From the NCBI GenBank assembly GCA_958299035.1, contig CATQJL010000001.1, positions 28,871,521-28,935,520 of the forward strand: a stretch of DNA of 64,000 bases. Direction: 5' to 3'. Numbering within the stretch: position 1 is the first letter of the stretch; each line of letters begins with the position of its first letter. The DNA comes from Cylicocyclus nassatus (Eukaryota; Nematoda; Chromadorea; Rhabditida; Strongylidae). A program made the position numbers and the translations under genes. The notes under the pieces are model-generated. The model made no database searches and was not told the origin of the DNA. It worked only from the letters and a program-made list of their open reading frames with translations. Below are positions 1 through 9,866 of this stretch, in pieces.

Positions 1-220
1 CACTGATGTGAGGATTCCTTCTGAAAGGCGTACATATACTCGTTATGCGTAGCCAAAGCGTCCCTAAAATAAATCTTAGCTACAGTCTGCCCCAATCGGG
101 ATCAGGCTGAACCGTCGGCTGAATCTGCGCGCTCGCAGCACTAGGGGATTGCGCTGCATACGCGCGCTGTCGAGAGAGTGAAGAGATCGAGGAGAGAGCA
201 GACTAGCTAGCCGCAGATGT

Positions 221-240
221 GCCGCGAAACCCTTCGCGGC
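221..240. other. Perfect 8-bp inverted repeat (hairpin)
   Basis: GCCGCGAA at 221-228 is exactly complementary to TTCGCGGC at 233-240, with the 4-base loop ACCC. No T-run follows and no gene adjoins it, so I do not call it a terminator. It may be chance or a remnant of a mobile element. Confidence 0.5.
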
Positions 241-664
241 GGGGACTCCCGCCATGCCGATTTTGGCCTGGTTAGGATTGGAGCAGATTGTCGCCTTGCA
301 CCACGACAATCGTTTCAAACTACGTAGATTCATATATGTCAGCTATGTCATGCAATCTTCAATACGTCTAATATTCTTCTTATGAGTTAAGAAACAATGC
401 TACAAGAAAGATCATACGCACAAAAAAGCGTAGAACCCAAGTCGACAAGTCATGTCTGGGTCCGAGAGAATACTCAGATAAAGAAGGATAAAGAAATGCA
501 AGTTTTGTCGCACAAAAGACATTGATTGATGCCATTCATTCGAACATAAGAGTTCCCGAAAGCGTGTCAGGCGTACTGGCGCTTTTAGTTTGGCGCGATT
601 CCTGTGTGTCAAGAGATATGGAAAAATAGTACACAGACTGGAGAGGCACATTGGTGACGCGTCA

Positions 665-771
665 TGGGTTGGCGAACCCAGCGGGGCACTTGTAAATACC
701 GATCTTACTCAGTGGGTTCGCGAACCCACGGTACCCACTGGGTTCGCAAACCTAATGGGTTCCGGAACCCA
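665..771. repeat. Cluster of GGGTT..AACCC palindromes
   Basis: Three inverted repeats on the same GGGTT/AACCC arms lie within 107 bp. They are TGGGTT-GGCG-AACCCA (665-680), a perfect 18-bp palindrome GTGGGTTCGCGAACCCAC (712-729) and a perfect 16-bp palindrome TGGGTTCCGGAACCCA (756-771). A related imperfect copy (GGGTTCGCAAACC) lies at about 740-752. The core resembles a tRNA T arm (GGTTCG) but no cloverleaf surrounds it. Function unknown. Confidence 0.6.
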
Positions 772-2541
772 CTGAGTTCGTTAATGAATACGGCCACTGA
801 TTGCGCTGCGACGAAATGCTGGCATAGCATAAGATAAGATAATGAGAGATATAGAAAGGTCCTTGTAGTTCGATTAATTTAGCGGAAATCTAAGGTTGAT
901 AAACCTAATAATCTTGACTTATAATGAAGCGCAAAGACTTTGCCTTTTCGTCTGTGTGTGGATGTGTGTACATCTGTTTGCCACGAGATTCATAAGGCGA
1001 GTTGTAGCCAACGTTTTGAGCCCAATTTTGCGTAATATAAGTCAGCAGCATTTAGGTTCACCATGCTGAAGGGCGAGCAGATCCGATGAGCGGGCCGAAA
1101 AGGAATAATTGCATCAATCACCATTCCTCAAGATTCTACTTGAGAAACCAAGCAGATTTTTACACAGACATGTAATTCAAAGTGCTCTTTGTCCTCCATG
1201 GCGAACGCCCGCGTACATAAATTCTGTAACTGACCACGATGCTCATTTACCCTTCTGCACAGAAACTACTTCCTAAAGCTACCGATCTTACATGAAAAGT
1301 TTTAATGAGTAGTTGATTACAATTCATTTGTGATGGTCAGCATTGGCGGGTGAGTACCAAAGCTATCATCAAGTGAACACGAGGAAGGAAGATGGTAGAA
1401 CGTGTGAACCTTCGCGAAAAAAAAGGTAGCACTGGTCAGGGCATAACGGGCAATGCGGTTGTCAACGGTTGCAATTTACGGTTTGGTACAGATAAGAAGC
1501 AACGGGGATAAACTCGCGCACTATGGCCAATCAGGAGCAGCCAATTTCTTTCGGAGAGAATAGTCAGTATTTACGCCTATTGGCCGTATAGCTCTTCCAC
1601 CTAACAGTCACAGAGTATAACAAAAGCACTTGTAGCATTTTAGGGGCAATAGAGGATGGTCGCGCGTCACTCTTTTGTCTGTTGGGAAAAAATTAGCACA
1701 GAAGTTTGCAAGAAATCAACAGTCAAATATAGTTGATTGCACGGATTTGAGCGGGCTAAACGCCACGAGCGCGCGTTTTGCGAGCTAACATTGGCCATGA
1801 GCCAAAATTTGGTTGAATCTGACAGACATTTACCGGGCTCCACTCTGCTAACAATGACCAAATTGCGATATGTCTTTATTCCAAGTCCAAATCGCAATCC
1901 TGGAGTTACCCGAAGAATGACCAGAAAATAAGCAAACCTGAAATTGCTGATTTTGACGTTCATTAGGATGGAGAACGAACACCGCCAGTTTGGGCCTCCT
2001 CCGCGGACTACTGGTCCTGCAACGGCATGCAACAGCATTGCAAAAGGATCAGTTGTCTGCGAAGGCGGCTCAAAACCGGCGGAGTTTGTTCCCCACCCGC
2101 GGTGTTCAATGTAGATACAAGCTCTTACCCAGGCTTGGGAACGAAGTTACGCTGACGTTCCGGTGTGAGATAGTACTGCTCCTGCTCAGGTGAATCGCTA
2201 GACATTGGGTACACAAGTCGTAAGAAATGTGTTGCTTGTAAATCTGCTGAAAAGTTGTCGCGATGACATTGCAGAGCGGATGAAATTAGGACATACAAAA
2301 ATTGTAATGTATTTGACTAGCTCAAACGGCAACTTCTATGAAAATGAAGATTACTAGTGTGGCGGCATCTATACAGATTATCACTCACTGAGAGAAGATT
2401 AACAAAGCAAAATCAGTAGTTTTGTGGAGTAAGTAAACAGATGCAAGATGCAAAGAACTAAAGCTGTTCCAAATAGAAGCAAAAATTTATACCACTATCC
2501 AAGTTCGGTGCAGCCGCCTCGAGTAAAGAAGATTGACGGAA

Positions 2542-2586
2542 ATGCCTTCCAAGCATTCGACGGAGGTTCGATTCCCCCCGAACGCA
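2542..2586 (+). pseudogene. 5'-truncated tRNA-Gly(UCC) at array edge
   Basis: Homology to the tRNA begins at tRNA position 28 (base 2542), inside the 5' strand of the anticodon stem, and runs to the discriminator A at 2586. The acceptor 5' strand, D arm and A box are replaced by flank sequence. One further change sits in the T arm (CGGAGG instead of CGGGGG). The copy is in register with the next gene (2515 + 167 = 2682), so it is the outermost repeat cut by the array boundary. It cannot form a cloverleaf. Confidence 0.9.
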
Positions 2587-2855
2587 TTCGTTTTGCAGGC
2601 CAACCACGATATAGGGTGTGAATGCGAAACAGATAGCTTTGCGCCATGAACGTCTACGTAGTTTGAAGGAACTGCTACCACGCGTTCGTGGTGTAATGGT
2701 CAGCGTGGATGCCTTCCAAGCATTCGACGGGGGTTCGATTCCCCCCGAACGCATTCGTTTTGCAGGCCAACCACGATATAGGGTGTGAATGCGAAACAGA
2801 TAGCTTTGCGCCATGAACGTCTACGTAGTTTGAAGGAACTGCTATCAAGCGTTCG

Positions 2856-2866
2856 TGGTGTAATGG
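2856..2866 (+). promoter_or_regulatory. Pol III A box (reference copy)
   Basis: TGGTGTAATGG covers tRNA positions 8-19 and fits the A-box consensus TRGYNNARNNGG apart from small spacing differences. It is the 5' half of the internal type-2 promoter recognised by TFIIIC and recurs in nearly every unit at gene start +7. Confidence 0.85.
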
Positions 2867-2898
2867 TCAGCATGGATGCCTTCCAAGCATTCGACGGG

Positions 2899-2909
2899 GG
2901 TTCGATTCC
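2899..2909 (+). promoter_or_regulatory. Pol III B box (reference copy)
   Basis: GGTTCGATTCC is a perfect match to the B-box consensus GGTTCGANTCC (tRNA positions 52-62). The A box to B box spacing is 32 bases, within the usual range for intronless tRNA genes. It is mutated in the copies listed separately. Confidence 0.9.
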
Positions 2910-2920
2910 CCCCGAACGCA

Positions 2921-3015
2921 TTCGTTTTGCAGGCCAACCACGATATAGGGTGTGAATGCGAAACAGATAGCTTTGCGCCATGAACGTCTACGTAGTTTGA
3001 AGGAACTGCTACCAC
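2921..3015. repeat. 95-bp intergenic spacer (reference copy)
   Basis: The spacer holds the trailer and T4 terminator, then no gene. Recurrent variant sites define unit types. They are GCAGGCC, GCAAGCC, GCAAGGC or GCAGGTC after the terminator; CACGATATAGG or the 2-bp-shorter CACTATAGG; CAGATAGC, CAGGTAGC or CAGATACC; TTGCGCCATG, TTCCGCCATG or TTGCGCCGTG; GTCTACGTAG or GTTTGCGTAG; and CTATCAC, CTATCAA, CTAACAA or CTACCAA just before the next gene. CTACGTAG is an 8-bp palindrome that the TTGCGTAG type loses. There is no clear TATA box; GATATAGG about 70 bp upstream of the next gene is too far to serve. Confidence 0.8.
2925..2928 (+). terminator. Pol III T4 terminator (reference copy)
   Basis: TTTT starts 5 bases after the discriminator base, leaving a short TTCG trailer. 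This is the minimal Pol III terminator and in most units the only run of four T in the whole 167 bp. The same element follows nearly every gene at gene start +76. Confidence 0.85.
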
Positions 3016-3182
3016 GCGTTCGTGGTGTAATGGTCAGCGTGGATGCCTTCCAAGCATTCGACGGGGGTTCGATTCCCCCCGAACGCATTCGTTTTGCAGG
3101 CCAACCACGATATAGGGTGTGAATGCGAAACAGATAGCTTTGCGCCATGAACGTCTACGTAGTTTACAGGAACTGCTATCAC

Positions 3183-3254
3183 GCGTTCGTGGTGTAATGG
3201 TCAGCATGGATGCCTTCCAAGCATTCGACGGGGATTCGATTCCCCCCGAACGCA
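3183..3254 (+). tRNA. tRNA-Gly(UCC) with G53A in the B box
   Basis: Base 3234 is A instead of G, breaking the near-invariant G53-C61 pair that closes the T loop and altering the B box. Probably poorly transcribed or unstable. The rest of the cloverleaf is normal. Confidence 0.85.
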
Positions 3255-3350
3255 TTCGTTTTGCAGGCCAACCACGATATAGGGTGTGAATGCGAAACAG
3301 ATAGCTTTGCGCCATGAACGTCTACGTAGTTTTGAAGGAACTGCTATCAC

Positions 3351-3422
3351 GCATTCGTGGTGTAATGGTCAGCATGGATGCCTTCCAAGCATTCGACGGG
3401 GGTTCGATTCCCCCCGGACGCA
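3351..3422 (+). tRNA. tRNA-Gly(UCC) with altered acceptor stem
   Basis: The acceptor reads GCATTCG / CGGACGC. Position 3 becomes an A-C mismatch and position 5 a U-G wobble. Both identity and stability of the acceptor are weakened, so this copy may be non-functional. The anticodon TCC and both Pol III boxes are intact. Confidence 0.85.
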
Positions 3423-3684
3423 TTCGTTTTGCAGGCCAACCACGATATAGGGTGTGAATGCGAAACAGATAGCTTTGCGCCATGAACGTCTACGTAGTTT
3501 ACAGGAACTGCTATCAAGCGTTCGTGGTGTAATGGTCAGCATGGATGCCTTCCAAGCATTCGACGGGGGTTCGATTCCCCCCGAACGCATTCGTTTTGCA
3601 GGCCAACCACGATATAGGGTGTGAATGCGAAACAGATAGCTTTGCGCCATGAACGTCTACGTAATTTGAAGGAACTGCTAACAA

Positions 3685-3756
3685 GCGTTCGTGGTGTAAT
3701 GGTCAGCATGGATGCCTTCCAAGCATTCGACGGGGGTTCGTTTCCCCCCGAACGCA
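3685..3756 (+). tRNA. tRNA-Gly(UCC) with A58T in the B box
   Basis: Base 3741 is T in place of the invariant A58, giving T loop TTCGTTT. A58 is part of the B box and of the T-loop fold (the m1A58 site in eukaryotes), so the copy is a likely pseudogene. It shares this change with the copy at 4186. Confidence 0.85.
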
Positions 3757-4185
3757 TTCGTTTTGCAGGCCAACCACGATATAGGGTGTGAATGCGAAAC
3801 AGATAGCTTTGCGCCATGAACGTCTACGTAGTTTGAAGGAACTGCTAACAAGCGTTCGTGGTGTAATGGTCAGCATGGATGCCTTCCAAGCATTCGACGG
3901 GGGTTCGATTCCCCCCGAACGCATTCGTTTTGCAGGCCAACCACGATATAGGGTGTGAATGCGAAACAGATAGCTTTGCGCCATGAACGTCTACGTAGTT
4001 TGAAGGAACTGCTATCACGCGTTCGTGGTGTAATGGTCAGCATGGATGCCTTCCAAGCATTCGACGGGGGTTCGATTCCCCTCGAACGCATTCGTTTTGC
4101 AGGCCAACCACGATATAGGGTGTGAATGCGAAACAGGTAGCTTTGCGCCATGAACGTCTACGTAGTTTGAAGGAACTGCTATCAA

Positions 4186-4257
4186 GCGTTCGTGGTGTAA
4201 TGGTCAGCATGGATGCCTTCCAAGCATTCGACGGGGGTTCGTTTCCCCCCGAACGCA
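4186..4257 (+). tRNA. tRNA-Gly(UCC) with A58T in the B box (second copy)
   Basis: Base 4242 is T in place of A58, the same change as at 3685 three units upstream. Sharing indicates block copying or gene conversion rather than independent mutation. Confidence 0.85.
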
Positions 4258-4686
4258 TTCGTTTTGCAGGCCAACCACGATATAGGGTGTGAATGCGAAA
4301 CAGATAGCTTTGCGCCATGAACGTCTACGTAGTTTGAAGGAACTGCTAACAAGCGTTCGTGGTGTAATGGTCAGCATGGATGCCTTCCAAGCATTCGACG
4401 GGGGTTCGATTCCCCCCGAACGCATTCGTTTTGCAGGCCAACCACAATATAGGGTGTGAATGCGAAACAGATAGCTTTGCGCCATGAACGTCTATGTAGT
4501 TTGAAGGAACTGCTATCAAGCGTTCGTGGTGTAATGGTCAGCATGGATGCCTTCCAAGCATTCGACGGGGGTTCGATTCCCCCCGAACGCATTCGTTTTG
4601 CAGGCCAACCACGATATAGGGTGTGAATGCGAAACAGATAGCTTTGCGCCATGAACGTCTACGTAGTTTGAAGGAACTGCTATCAC

Positions 4687-4758
4687 GCGTTCGTGGTGTA
4701 ATGGTCAGCATGGATGCCTTCCAAGCATTCGACGGGGGTTCGATTCCCCCCGAACGGA
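4687..4758 (+). tRNA. tRNA-Gly(UCC) with C72G
   Basis: Base 4757 is G, so the first acceptor pair is a G1-G72 mismatch. G1-C72 is used by glycyl-tRNA synthetase, so charging is doubtful. The identical change is in the copy at 5856. Confidence 0.85.
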
Positions 4759-5521
4759 TTCGTTTTGCAGGCCAACCACGATATAGGGTGTGAATGCGAA
4801 ACAGGTAGCTTTGCGCCATGAACGTCTACGTAGTTTGAAGGAACTGCTATCACGCGTTCGTGGTGTAATGGTCAGCATGGATGCCTTCCAAGCATTCGAC
4901 GGGGGTTCGATTCCCCCCGAACGCATTCGTTTTGCAAGCCAACCACGATATAGGGTGTGAATGCGAAACAGATAGCTTTGCGCCATGAACGTTTACGTAG
5001 TTTGAAGGAACTGCTATCACGCGTTCGTGGTGTAATGGTCAGCATGGATGCCTTCCAAGCATTCGACGGGGGTTCGATTCCCCCCGAACGCATTCGTTTT
5101 GCAGGCCAGCCACGATATAGGGTGTGAATGCGAAACAGATAGCTTTGCGCCATGAACGTCTACGTAGTTTGAAGGAACTGCTATCACGCGTTCGTGGTGT
5201 AATGGTCAGCATGGATGCCTTCCAAGCATTCGACGGGGGTTCGATTCCCCCCGAACGCATTCGTTTTGCAGGCCAACCACGATATAGGGTGTGAATGCGA
5301 AACAGATAGCTTTGCGCCATGAACGTCTACGTAGTTTGAAGGAACTGCTAACAAGCGTTCGTGGTGTAAAGGTCAGCATGGATGCCTTCCAAGCATTCGA
5401 CGGGGGTTCGATTCCCCCCGAACGCATTCGTTTTGCAGGCCAACCACGATATAGGGTGTGAATGCGAAACAGATAGCTTTGCGCCATGAACGTCTACGTA
5501 GTTTGAAGGAACTGCTATCAC

Positions 5522-5593
5522 GCGTTCGTGGTGTAATGGTCAGCATGGATGCCTTCCAAGCATTCGACGGGGGTTTGATTCCCCCCGAACGCA
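5522..5593 (+). tRNA. tRNA-Gly(UCC) with C56T in the B box
   Basis: Base 5576 is T instead of invariant C56 (T loop TTTGATT). C56 forms the tertiary pair with G19 and is a key TFIIIC contact, so this is a likely inactive copy. Confidence 0.85.
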
Positions 5594-5688
5594 TTCGTTT
5601 TGCAGGCCAACCACGATATAGGGTGTGAATGCGAAACAGGTAGCTTTGCGCCATGAACGTCTACGTAGTTTGAAGGAACTGCTATCAC

Positions 5689-5760
5689 GCGTTCGTGGTG
5701 TAATGGTCAGCATGGATGCCTTCCAAGCATTCGACTTGGGTTCGATTCCCTCCGAACGCA
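5689..5760 (+). tRNA. tRNA-Gly(UCC) with disrupted T stem
   Basis: The T stem reads TTGGG / CCCTC, leaving only three good pairs (51-63, 52-62, 53-61). The B box itself is intact. The same triple change occurs at 6691, six units downstream. Confidence 0.85.
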
Positions 5761-5855
5761 TTCGTTTTGCAGGCCAACCGCGATATAGGGTGTGAATGCG
5801 AAACAGATAGCTTTGCGCCATGAACGTCTACGTAGTTTGAAGGAACTGCTATCAC

Positions 5856-5927
5856 GCGTTCGTGGTGTAATGGTCAGCATGGATGCCTTCCAAGCATTCG
5901 ACGGGGGTTCGATTCCCCCCGAACGGA
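5856..5927 (+). tRNA. tRNA-Gly(UCC) with C72G (duplicate)
   Basis: Base 5926 is G, matching the copy at 4687 exactly 1169 bp (7 units) upstream. Four following unit variants are shared too, so both lie in a duplicated block. Confidence 0.85.
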
Positions 5928-6690
5928 TTCGTTTTGCAGGCCAACCACGATATAGGGTGTGAATGCGAAACAGGTAGCTTTGCGCCATGAACGTCTACGT
6001 AGTTTGAAGGAACTGCTATCACGCGTTCGTGGTGTAATGGTCAGCATGGATGCCTTCCAAGCATTCGACGGGGGTTCGATTCCCCCCGAACGCATTCGTT
6101 TTGCAAGCCAACCACGATATAGGGTGTGAATGCGAAACAGATAGCTTTGCGCCATGAACGTTTACGTAGTTTGAAGGAACTGCTATCACGCGTTCGTGGT
6201 GTAATGGTCAGCATGGATGCCTTCCAAGCATTCGACGGGGGTTCGATTCCCCCCGAACGCATTCGTTTTGCAGGCCAGCCACGATATAGGGTGTGAATGC
6301 GAAACAGATAGCTTTGCGCCATGAACGTCTACGTAGTTTGAAGGAACTGCTATCACGCGTTCGTGGTGTAATGGTCAGCATGGATGCCTTCCAAGCATTC
6401 GACGGGGGTTCGATTCCCCCCGAACGCATTCGTTTTGCAGGCCAACCACGATATAGGGTGTGAATGCGAAACAGATAGCTTTGCGCCATGAACGTCTACG
6501 TAGTTTGAAGGAACTGCTAACAAGCGTTCGTGGTGTAAAGGTCAGCATGGATGCCTTCCAAGCATTCGACGGGGGTTCGATTCCCCCCGAACGCATTCGT
6601 TTTGCAGGCCAACCACGATATAGGGTGTGAATGCGAAACAGATAGCTTTGCGCCATGAACGTCTACGTAGTTTGAAGGAACTGCTATCAA

Positions 6691-6762
6691 GCGTTCGTGG
6701 TGTAATGGTCAGCATGGATGCCTTCCAAGCATTCGACTTGGGTTCGATTCCCTCCGAACGCA
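6691..6762 (+). tRNA. tRNA-Gly(UCC) with disrupted T stem (duplicate)
   Basis: It carries the same TTGGG / CCCTC T arm as the copy at 5689, again leaving three pairs. The intact anticodon and A box suggest it is recently derived from a normal gene. Confidence 0.85.
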
Positions 6763-7191
6763 TTCGTTTTGCAGGCCAACCGCGATATAGGGTGTGAATG
6801 CGAAACAGATAGCTTTGCGCCATGAACGTCTACGTAGTTGGAAGGAACTGCTATCACGCGTTCGTGGTGTAATGGTCAGCATGGATGCCTTCCAAGCATT
6901 CGACGGGGGTTCGATTCCCCCCGAACGCATTCGTTTTGCAGGCCAACCACGATATAGGGTGTGAATGCGAAACAGATAGCTTTGCGCCATGAACGTCTAC
7001 GTAGTTTGAAGGAACTGCTAACAAGCGTTCGTGGTGTAATGGTCAGCATGGATGCCTTCCAAGCATTCGACGGGGGTTCGATTCCCCCCGAACGCATTCG
7101 TTTTGCAGGCCAACCACGATATAGGGTGTGAATGCGAAACAGATAGCTTTCCGCCATGAACGTCTACGTAGTTTGAAGGAACTGCTATCAC

Positions 7192-7262
7192 GCGTTCGTG
7201 GTGTAATGGTCAGCATGGATGCCTTCCAAGCATTCGACGGGGTTCGATTCCCCCCGAACGCA
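7192..7262 (+). tRNA. tRNA-Gly(UCC), 71 nt, one G lost from T stem
   Basis: The T arm reads CGACGGGG-TTCGATT-CCCCC, so the stem or variable region is one base short. An alternative fold takes the C of CGAC into the variable gap at the cost of a weak first pair. The same deletion is seen at 26905 and 27906. Confidence 0.8.
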
Positions 7263-7357
7263 TTCGTTTTGCAGGCCAACCACGATGTAGGGTGTGAATG
7301 CGAAACAGATAGCTTTGCGCCATGAACGTCTACGTAGTTTGAAGGAACTGCTATCAC

Positions 7358-7431
7358 GCGTTCGTGGTGTAATGGTCAGCATGGATGCCTTCCAAGCATT
7401 CGACTGGGGTTCGATTCCCCCCCCGAACGCA
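7358..7431 (+). tRNA. tRNA-Gly(UCC), 74 nt, eight-C T arm
   Basis: It has G49T and eight C after the T loop instead of six, so two bases are unpaired between T stem and acceptor. It is the extreme member of the seven-C family found at 8696, 9699, 12038, 14544, 15881, 22060 and 23063. The unit is 169 bp. Confidence 0.8.
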
Positions 7432-7526
7432 TTCGTTTTGCAAGGCAACCACGATGTAGGGTGTGAATGCGAAACAGATACCTTTGCGCCATGAACGTCT
7501 ACGTAGTTTGAAGGAACTGCTATCAA

Positions 7527-8768
7527 GCGTTCGTGGTGTAATGGTCAGCATGGATGCCTTCCAAGCATTCGACGGGGGTTCGATTCCCCCCGAACGCATT
7601 CGTTTTGCAGGCCAACCACGATATAGGGTGTGAATGCGAAACAGATAGCTTTGCGCCATGAACGTTTGCGTAGTTTGAAGGAACTGCTATCACGCGTTCG
7701 TGGTGTAATGGTCAGCATGGATGCCTTCCAAGCATTCGACGGGGGTTCGATTCCCCCCGAACGCATTCGTTTTGCAGGCCAACCACGATATAGGGTGTGA
7801 TTGCGAAACAGATAGCTTTGCGCCATGAACGTCTACGTAGTTTGAAGGAACTGCTAACAAGCGTTCGTGGTGTAATGGTCAGCATGGATGCCTTCCAAGC
7901 ATTCGACGGGGGTTCGATTCCCCCCGAACGCATTCGTTTTGCAGGCCAACCACGATATAGGGTGTGAATGCGAAACAGATAGCTTTCCGCCATGAACGTC
8001 TACGTAGTTTGAAGGAACTGCTATCACGCGTTCGTGGTGTAATGGTCAGCATGGATGCCTTCCAAGCATTCGACGGGGGTTCGATTCCCCCCGAACGCAT
8101 TCGTTTTGCAGGCCAACCACGATATAGGGTGTGAATGCGAAACAGATAGCTTTGCGCCATGAACGTCTACGTAGTTTGAAGGAACTGCTATCACGCGTTC
8201 GTGGTGTAATGGTCAGCATGGATGCCTTCCAAGCATTCGACTGGGGTTCGATTCCCCCCGAACGCATTCGTTTTGCAAGCCAACCACGATATAGGGTGTG
8301 AATGCGAAACAGATACCTTTGCGCCATGAACGTCTACGTAGTTTGAAGGAACTGCTATCAAGCGTTCGTGGTGTAATGGTCAGCATGGATGCCTTCCAAG
8401 CATTCGACGGGGGTTCGATTCCCCCCGAACGCATTCGTTTTGCAGGCCAACCACGATATAGGGTGTGAATGCGAAACACATAGCTTTGCGCCATGAACGT
8501 TTGCGTAGTTTGAAGGAACTGCTATCACGCGTTCGTGGTGTAATGGTCAGCATGGATGCCTTCCAAGCATTCGACGGGGGTTCGATTCCCCCCGAACGCA
8601 TTCGTTTTGCAGGCCAACCACGATATAGGGTGTGAATGCGAAACAGATAGCTTTGCGCCATGAACGTCTACGTAGTTTGAAGGAACTGCTATCACGCGTT
8701 CGTGGTGTAATGGTCAGCATGGATGCCTTCCAAGCATTCGACTGGGGTTCGATTCCCCCCCGAACGCA
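7527..8768 (+). tRNA. Run of 8 tRNA-Gly(UCC) genes from 7527, step 167
   Basis: Starts are 7527 + 167n for n = 0 to 7. Gene 8195 has the G49T haplotype (linked to spacer GCAAGCC and CAGATACC). Gene 8696 has G49T and seven C (73 nt), which shifts the register. The first copy of a 1003-bp block begins here at about 8028. Confidence 0.92.
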
Positions 8769-8863
8769 TTCGTTTTGCAAGGCAACCACGATGTAGGGTG
8801 TGAATGCGAAACAGATACCTTTGCGCCATGAACGTCTACGTAGTTTGAAGGAACTGCTATCAA

Positions 8864-9771
8864 GCGTTCGTGGTGTAATGGTCAGCATGGATGCCTTCCA
8901 AGCATTCGACGGGGGTTTGATTCCCCCCGAACGCATTCGTTTTGCAGGCCAACCACGATATAGGGTGTGAATGCGAAACAGATAGCTTTGCGCCATGAAC
9001 GTCTACGTAGTTTGAAGGAACTGCTAACAAGCGTTCGTGGTGTAATGGTCAGCATGGATGCCTTCCAAGCATTCGACGGGGGTTCGATTCCCCCCGAACG
9101 CATTCGTTTTGCAGGCCAACCACGATATAGGGTGTGAATGCGAAACAGATAGCTTTGCGCCATGAACGTCTACGTAGTTTGAAGGAACTGCTATCACGCG
9201 TTAGTGGTGTAATGGTCAGCATGGATGCCTTCCAAGCATTCGACTGGGGTTCGATTCCCCCCGAACGCATTCGTTTTGCAAGCCAACCACGATATAGGGT
9301 GTGAATGCGAAACAGATACCTTTGCGCCATGAACGTCTACGTAGTTTGAAGGAACTGCTATCAAGCGTTCGTGGTGTAATGGTCAGCATGGATGCCTTCC
9401 AAGCATTCGACGGGGGTTCGATTCCCCCCGAACGCATTCGTTTTGCAGGCCAACCACGATATAGGGTGTGAATGCGAAACAGATAGCTTTGCGCCATGAA
9501 CGTTTGCGTAGTTTGAAGGAACTGCTATCACGCGTTCGTGGTGTAATGGTCAGCATGGATGCCTTCCAAGCATTCGACGGGGGTTCGATTCCCCCCGAAC
9601 GCATTCGTTTTGCAGGCCAACCACGATATAGGGTGTGAATGCGAAACAGATAGCTTTGCGCCATGAACGTCTACGTAGTTTGAAGGAACTGCTATCACGC
9701 GTTCGTGGTGTAATGGTCAGCATGGATGCCTTCCAAGCATTCGACTGGGGTTCGATTCCCCCCCGAACGCA
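8864..9771 (+). tRNA. Run of 6 tRNA-Gly(UCC) genes from 8864, step 167
   Basis: Starts are 8864 + 167n for n = 0 to 5. Gene 8864 has C56T (base 8918). Gene 9198 has C6A in the acceptor (base 9203) plus G49T. Gene 9699 has seven C. This is the second copy of the 1003-bp block. Confidence 0.92.
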
Positions 9772-9866
9772 TTCGTTTTGCAAGGCAACCACGATGTAGG
9801 GTGTGAATGCGAAACAGATACCTTTGCGCCATGAACGTCTACGTAGTTTGAAGGAACTGCTATCAA

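Larger units (their letters stand above)
1..2541. other. Unique left flank, no supported gene
   Basis: This is non-repetitive sequence left of the array. Open frames here are short (at most 123 codons), overlap on both strands and show no recognisable domain, so I call no CDS. I see no tRNA cloverleaf, rRNA or transposon end. The only structures I can point to are a perfect hairpin at 221-240 and a palindrome cluster at 665-771. Base composition is mixed, with AT-rich stretches (about 800-950 and 2220-2480). The change to array sequence is abrupt at 2542. Confidence 0.75.
2849..2920 (+). tRNA. tRNA-Gly(UCC), reference copy
   Basis: Use this copy as the model for every gene in the array. Acceptor GCGTTCG pairs perfectly with CGAACGC, followed by discriminator A73. 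D stem is GTGT/GCAT (with G10-U25 and U13-G22 wobbles) around the loop AATGGTCA. Anticodon stem is GATGC/GCATT and the loop is CTTCCAA, giving anticodon TCC at 2882-2884, which reads GGA. The variable region is CGAC. T stem is GGGGG/CCCCC around TTCGATT. It has no intron and no encoded CCA. C35, C36 and the G1-C72, C2-G71, G3-C70 pairs fit glycyl identity, and A73 fits eukaryotic cytosolic tRNA-Gly. Its job is to deliver glycine in cytosolic translation. The gene lies between identical neighbours. Confidence 0.97.
2682..3254 (+). tRNA. Run of 4 tRNA-Gly(UCC) genes from 2682, step 167
   Basis: Starts are 2682, 2849, 3016 and 3183. Genes 2682 and 3016 carry A24G in the D stem (U11-G24 wobble). 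Gene 3183 has the B-box change G53A. The spacer after 3183 has an extra T, making a second TTTT at 3330-3333 and shifting the register by +1. Confidence 0.92.
3351..7262 (+). tRNA. Run of 24 tRNA-Gly(UCC) genes from 3351, step 167
   Basis: Starts are 3351 + 167n for n = 0 to 23, the last being 7192. This edge region has the most private mutations (3351, 3685, 4186, 4687, 5522, 5689, 5856 and 6691 are described separately). Genes 5355 and 6524 share a T-to-A change in the D loop (GTAAAGG). The block around 4687-5500 recurs about 1169 bp downstream. Gene 7192 lacks one G of the T stem (71 nt), which ends the run. Confidence 0.92.

Noticed and set aside
76..333. 85-codon open frame on the - strand
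   Set aside because: No recognised domain. It is Arg/Ser/Leu-rich as expected of random GC-biased sequence, and it contains the hairpin at 221-240.
740..752. Possible B box (GGTTCGCAAACC) and hidden tRNA in the flank
   Set aside because: It lacks A58 and the TCC end of the box, and no acceptor, D or anticodon arm can be drawn around it.
1667..2193. Overlapping open frames on both strands (123, 64 and 67 codons)
   Set aside because: They overlap antisense to each other, match no family I recognise and show no supporting signals.
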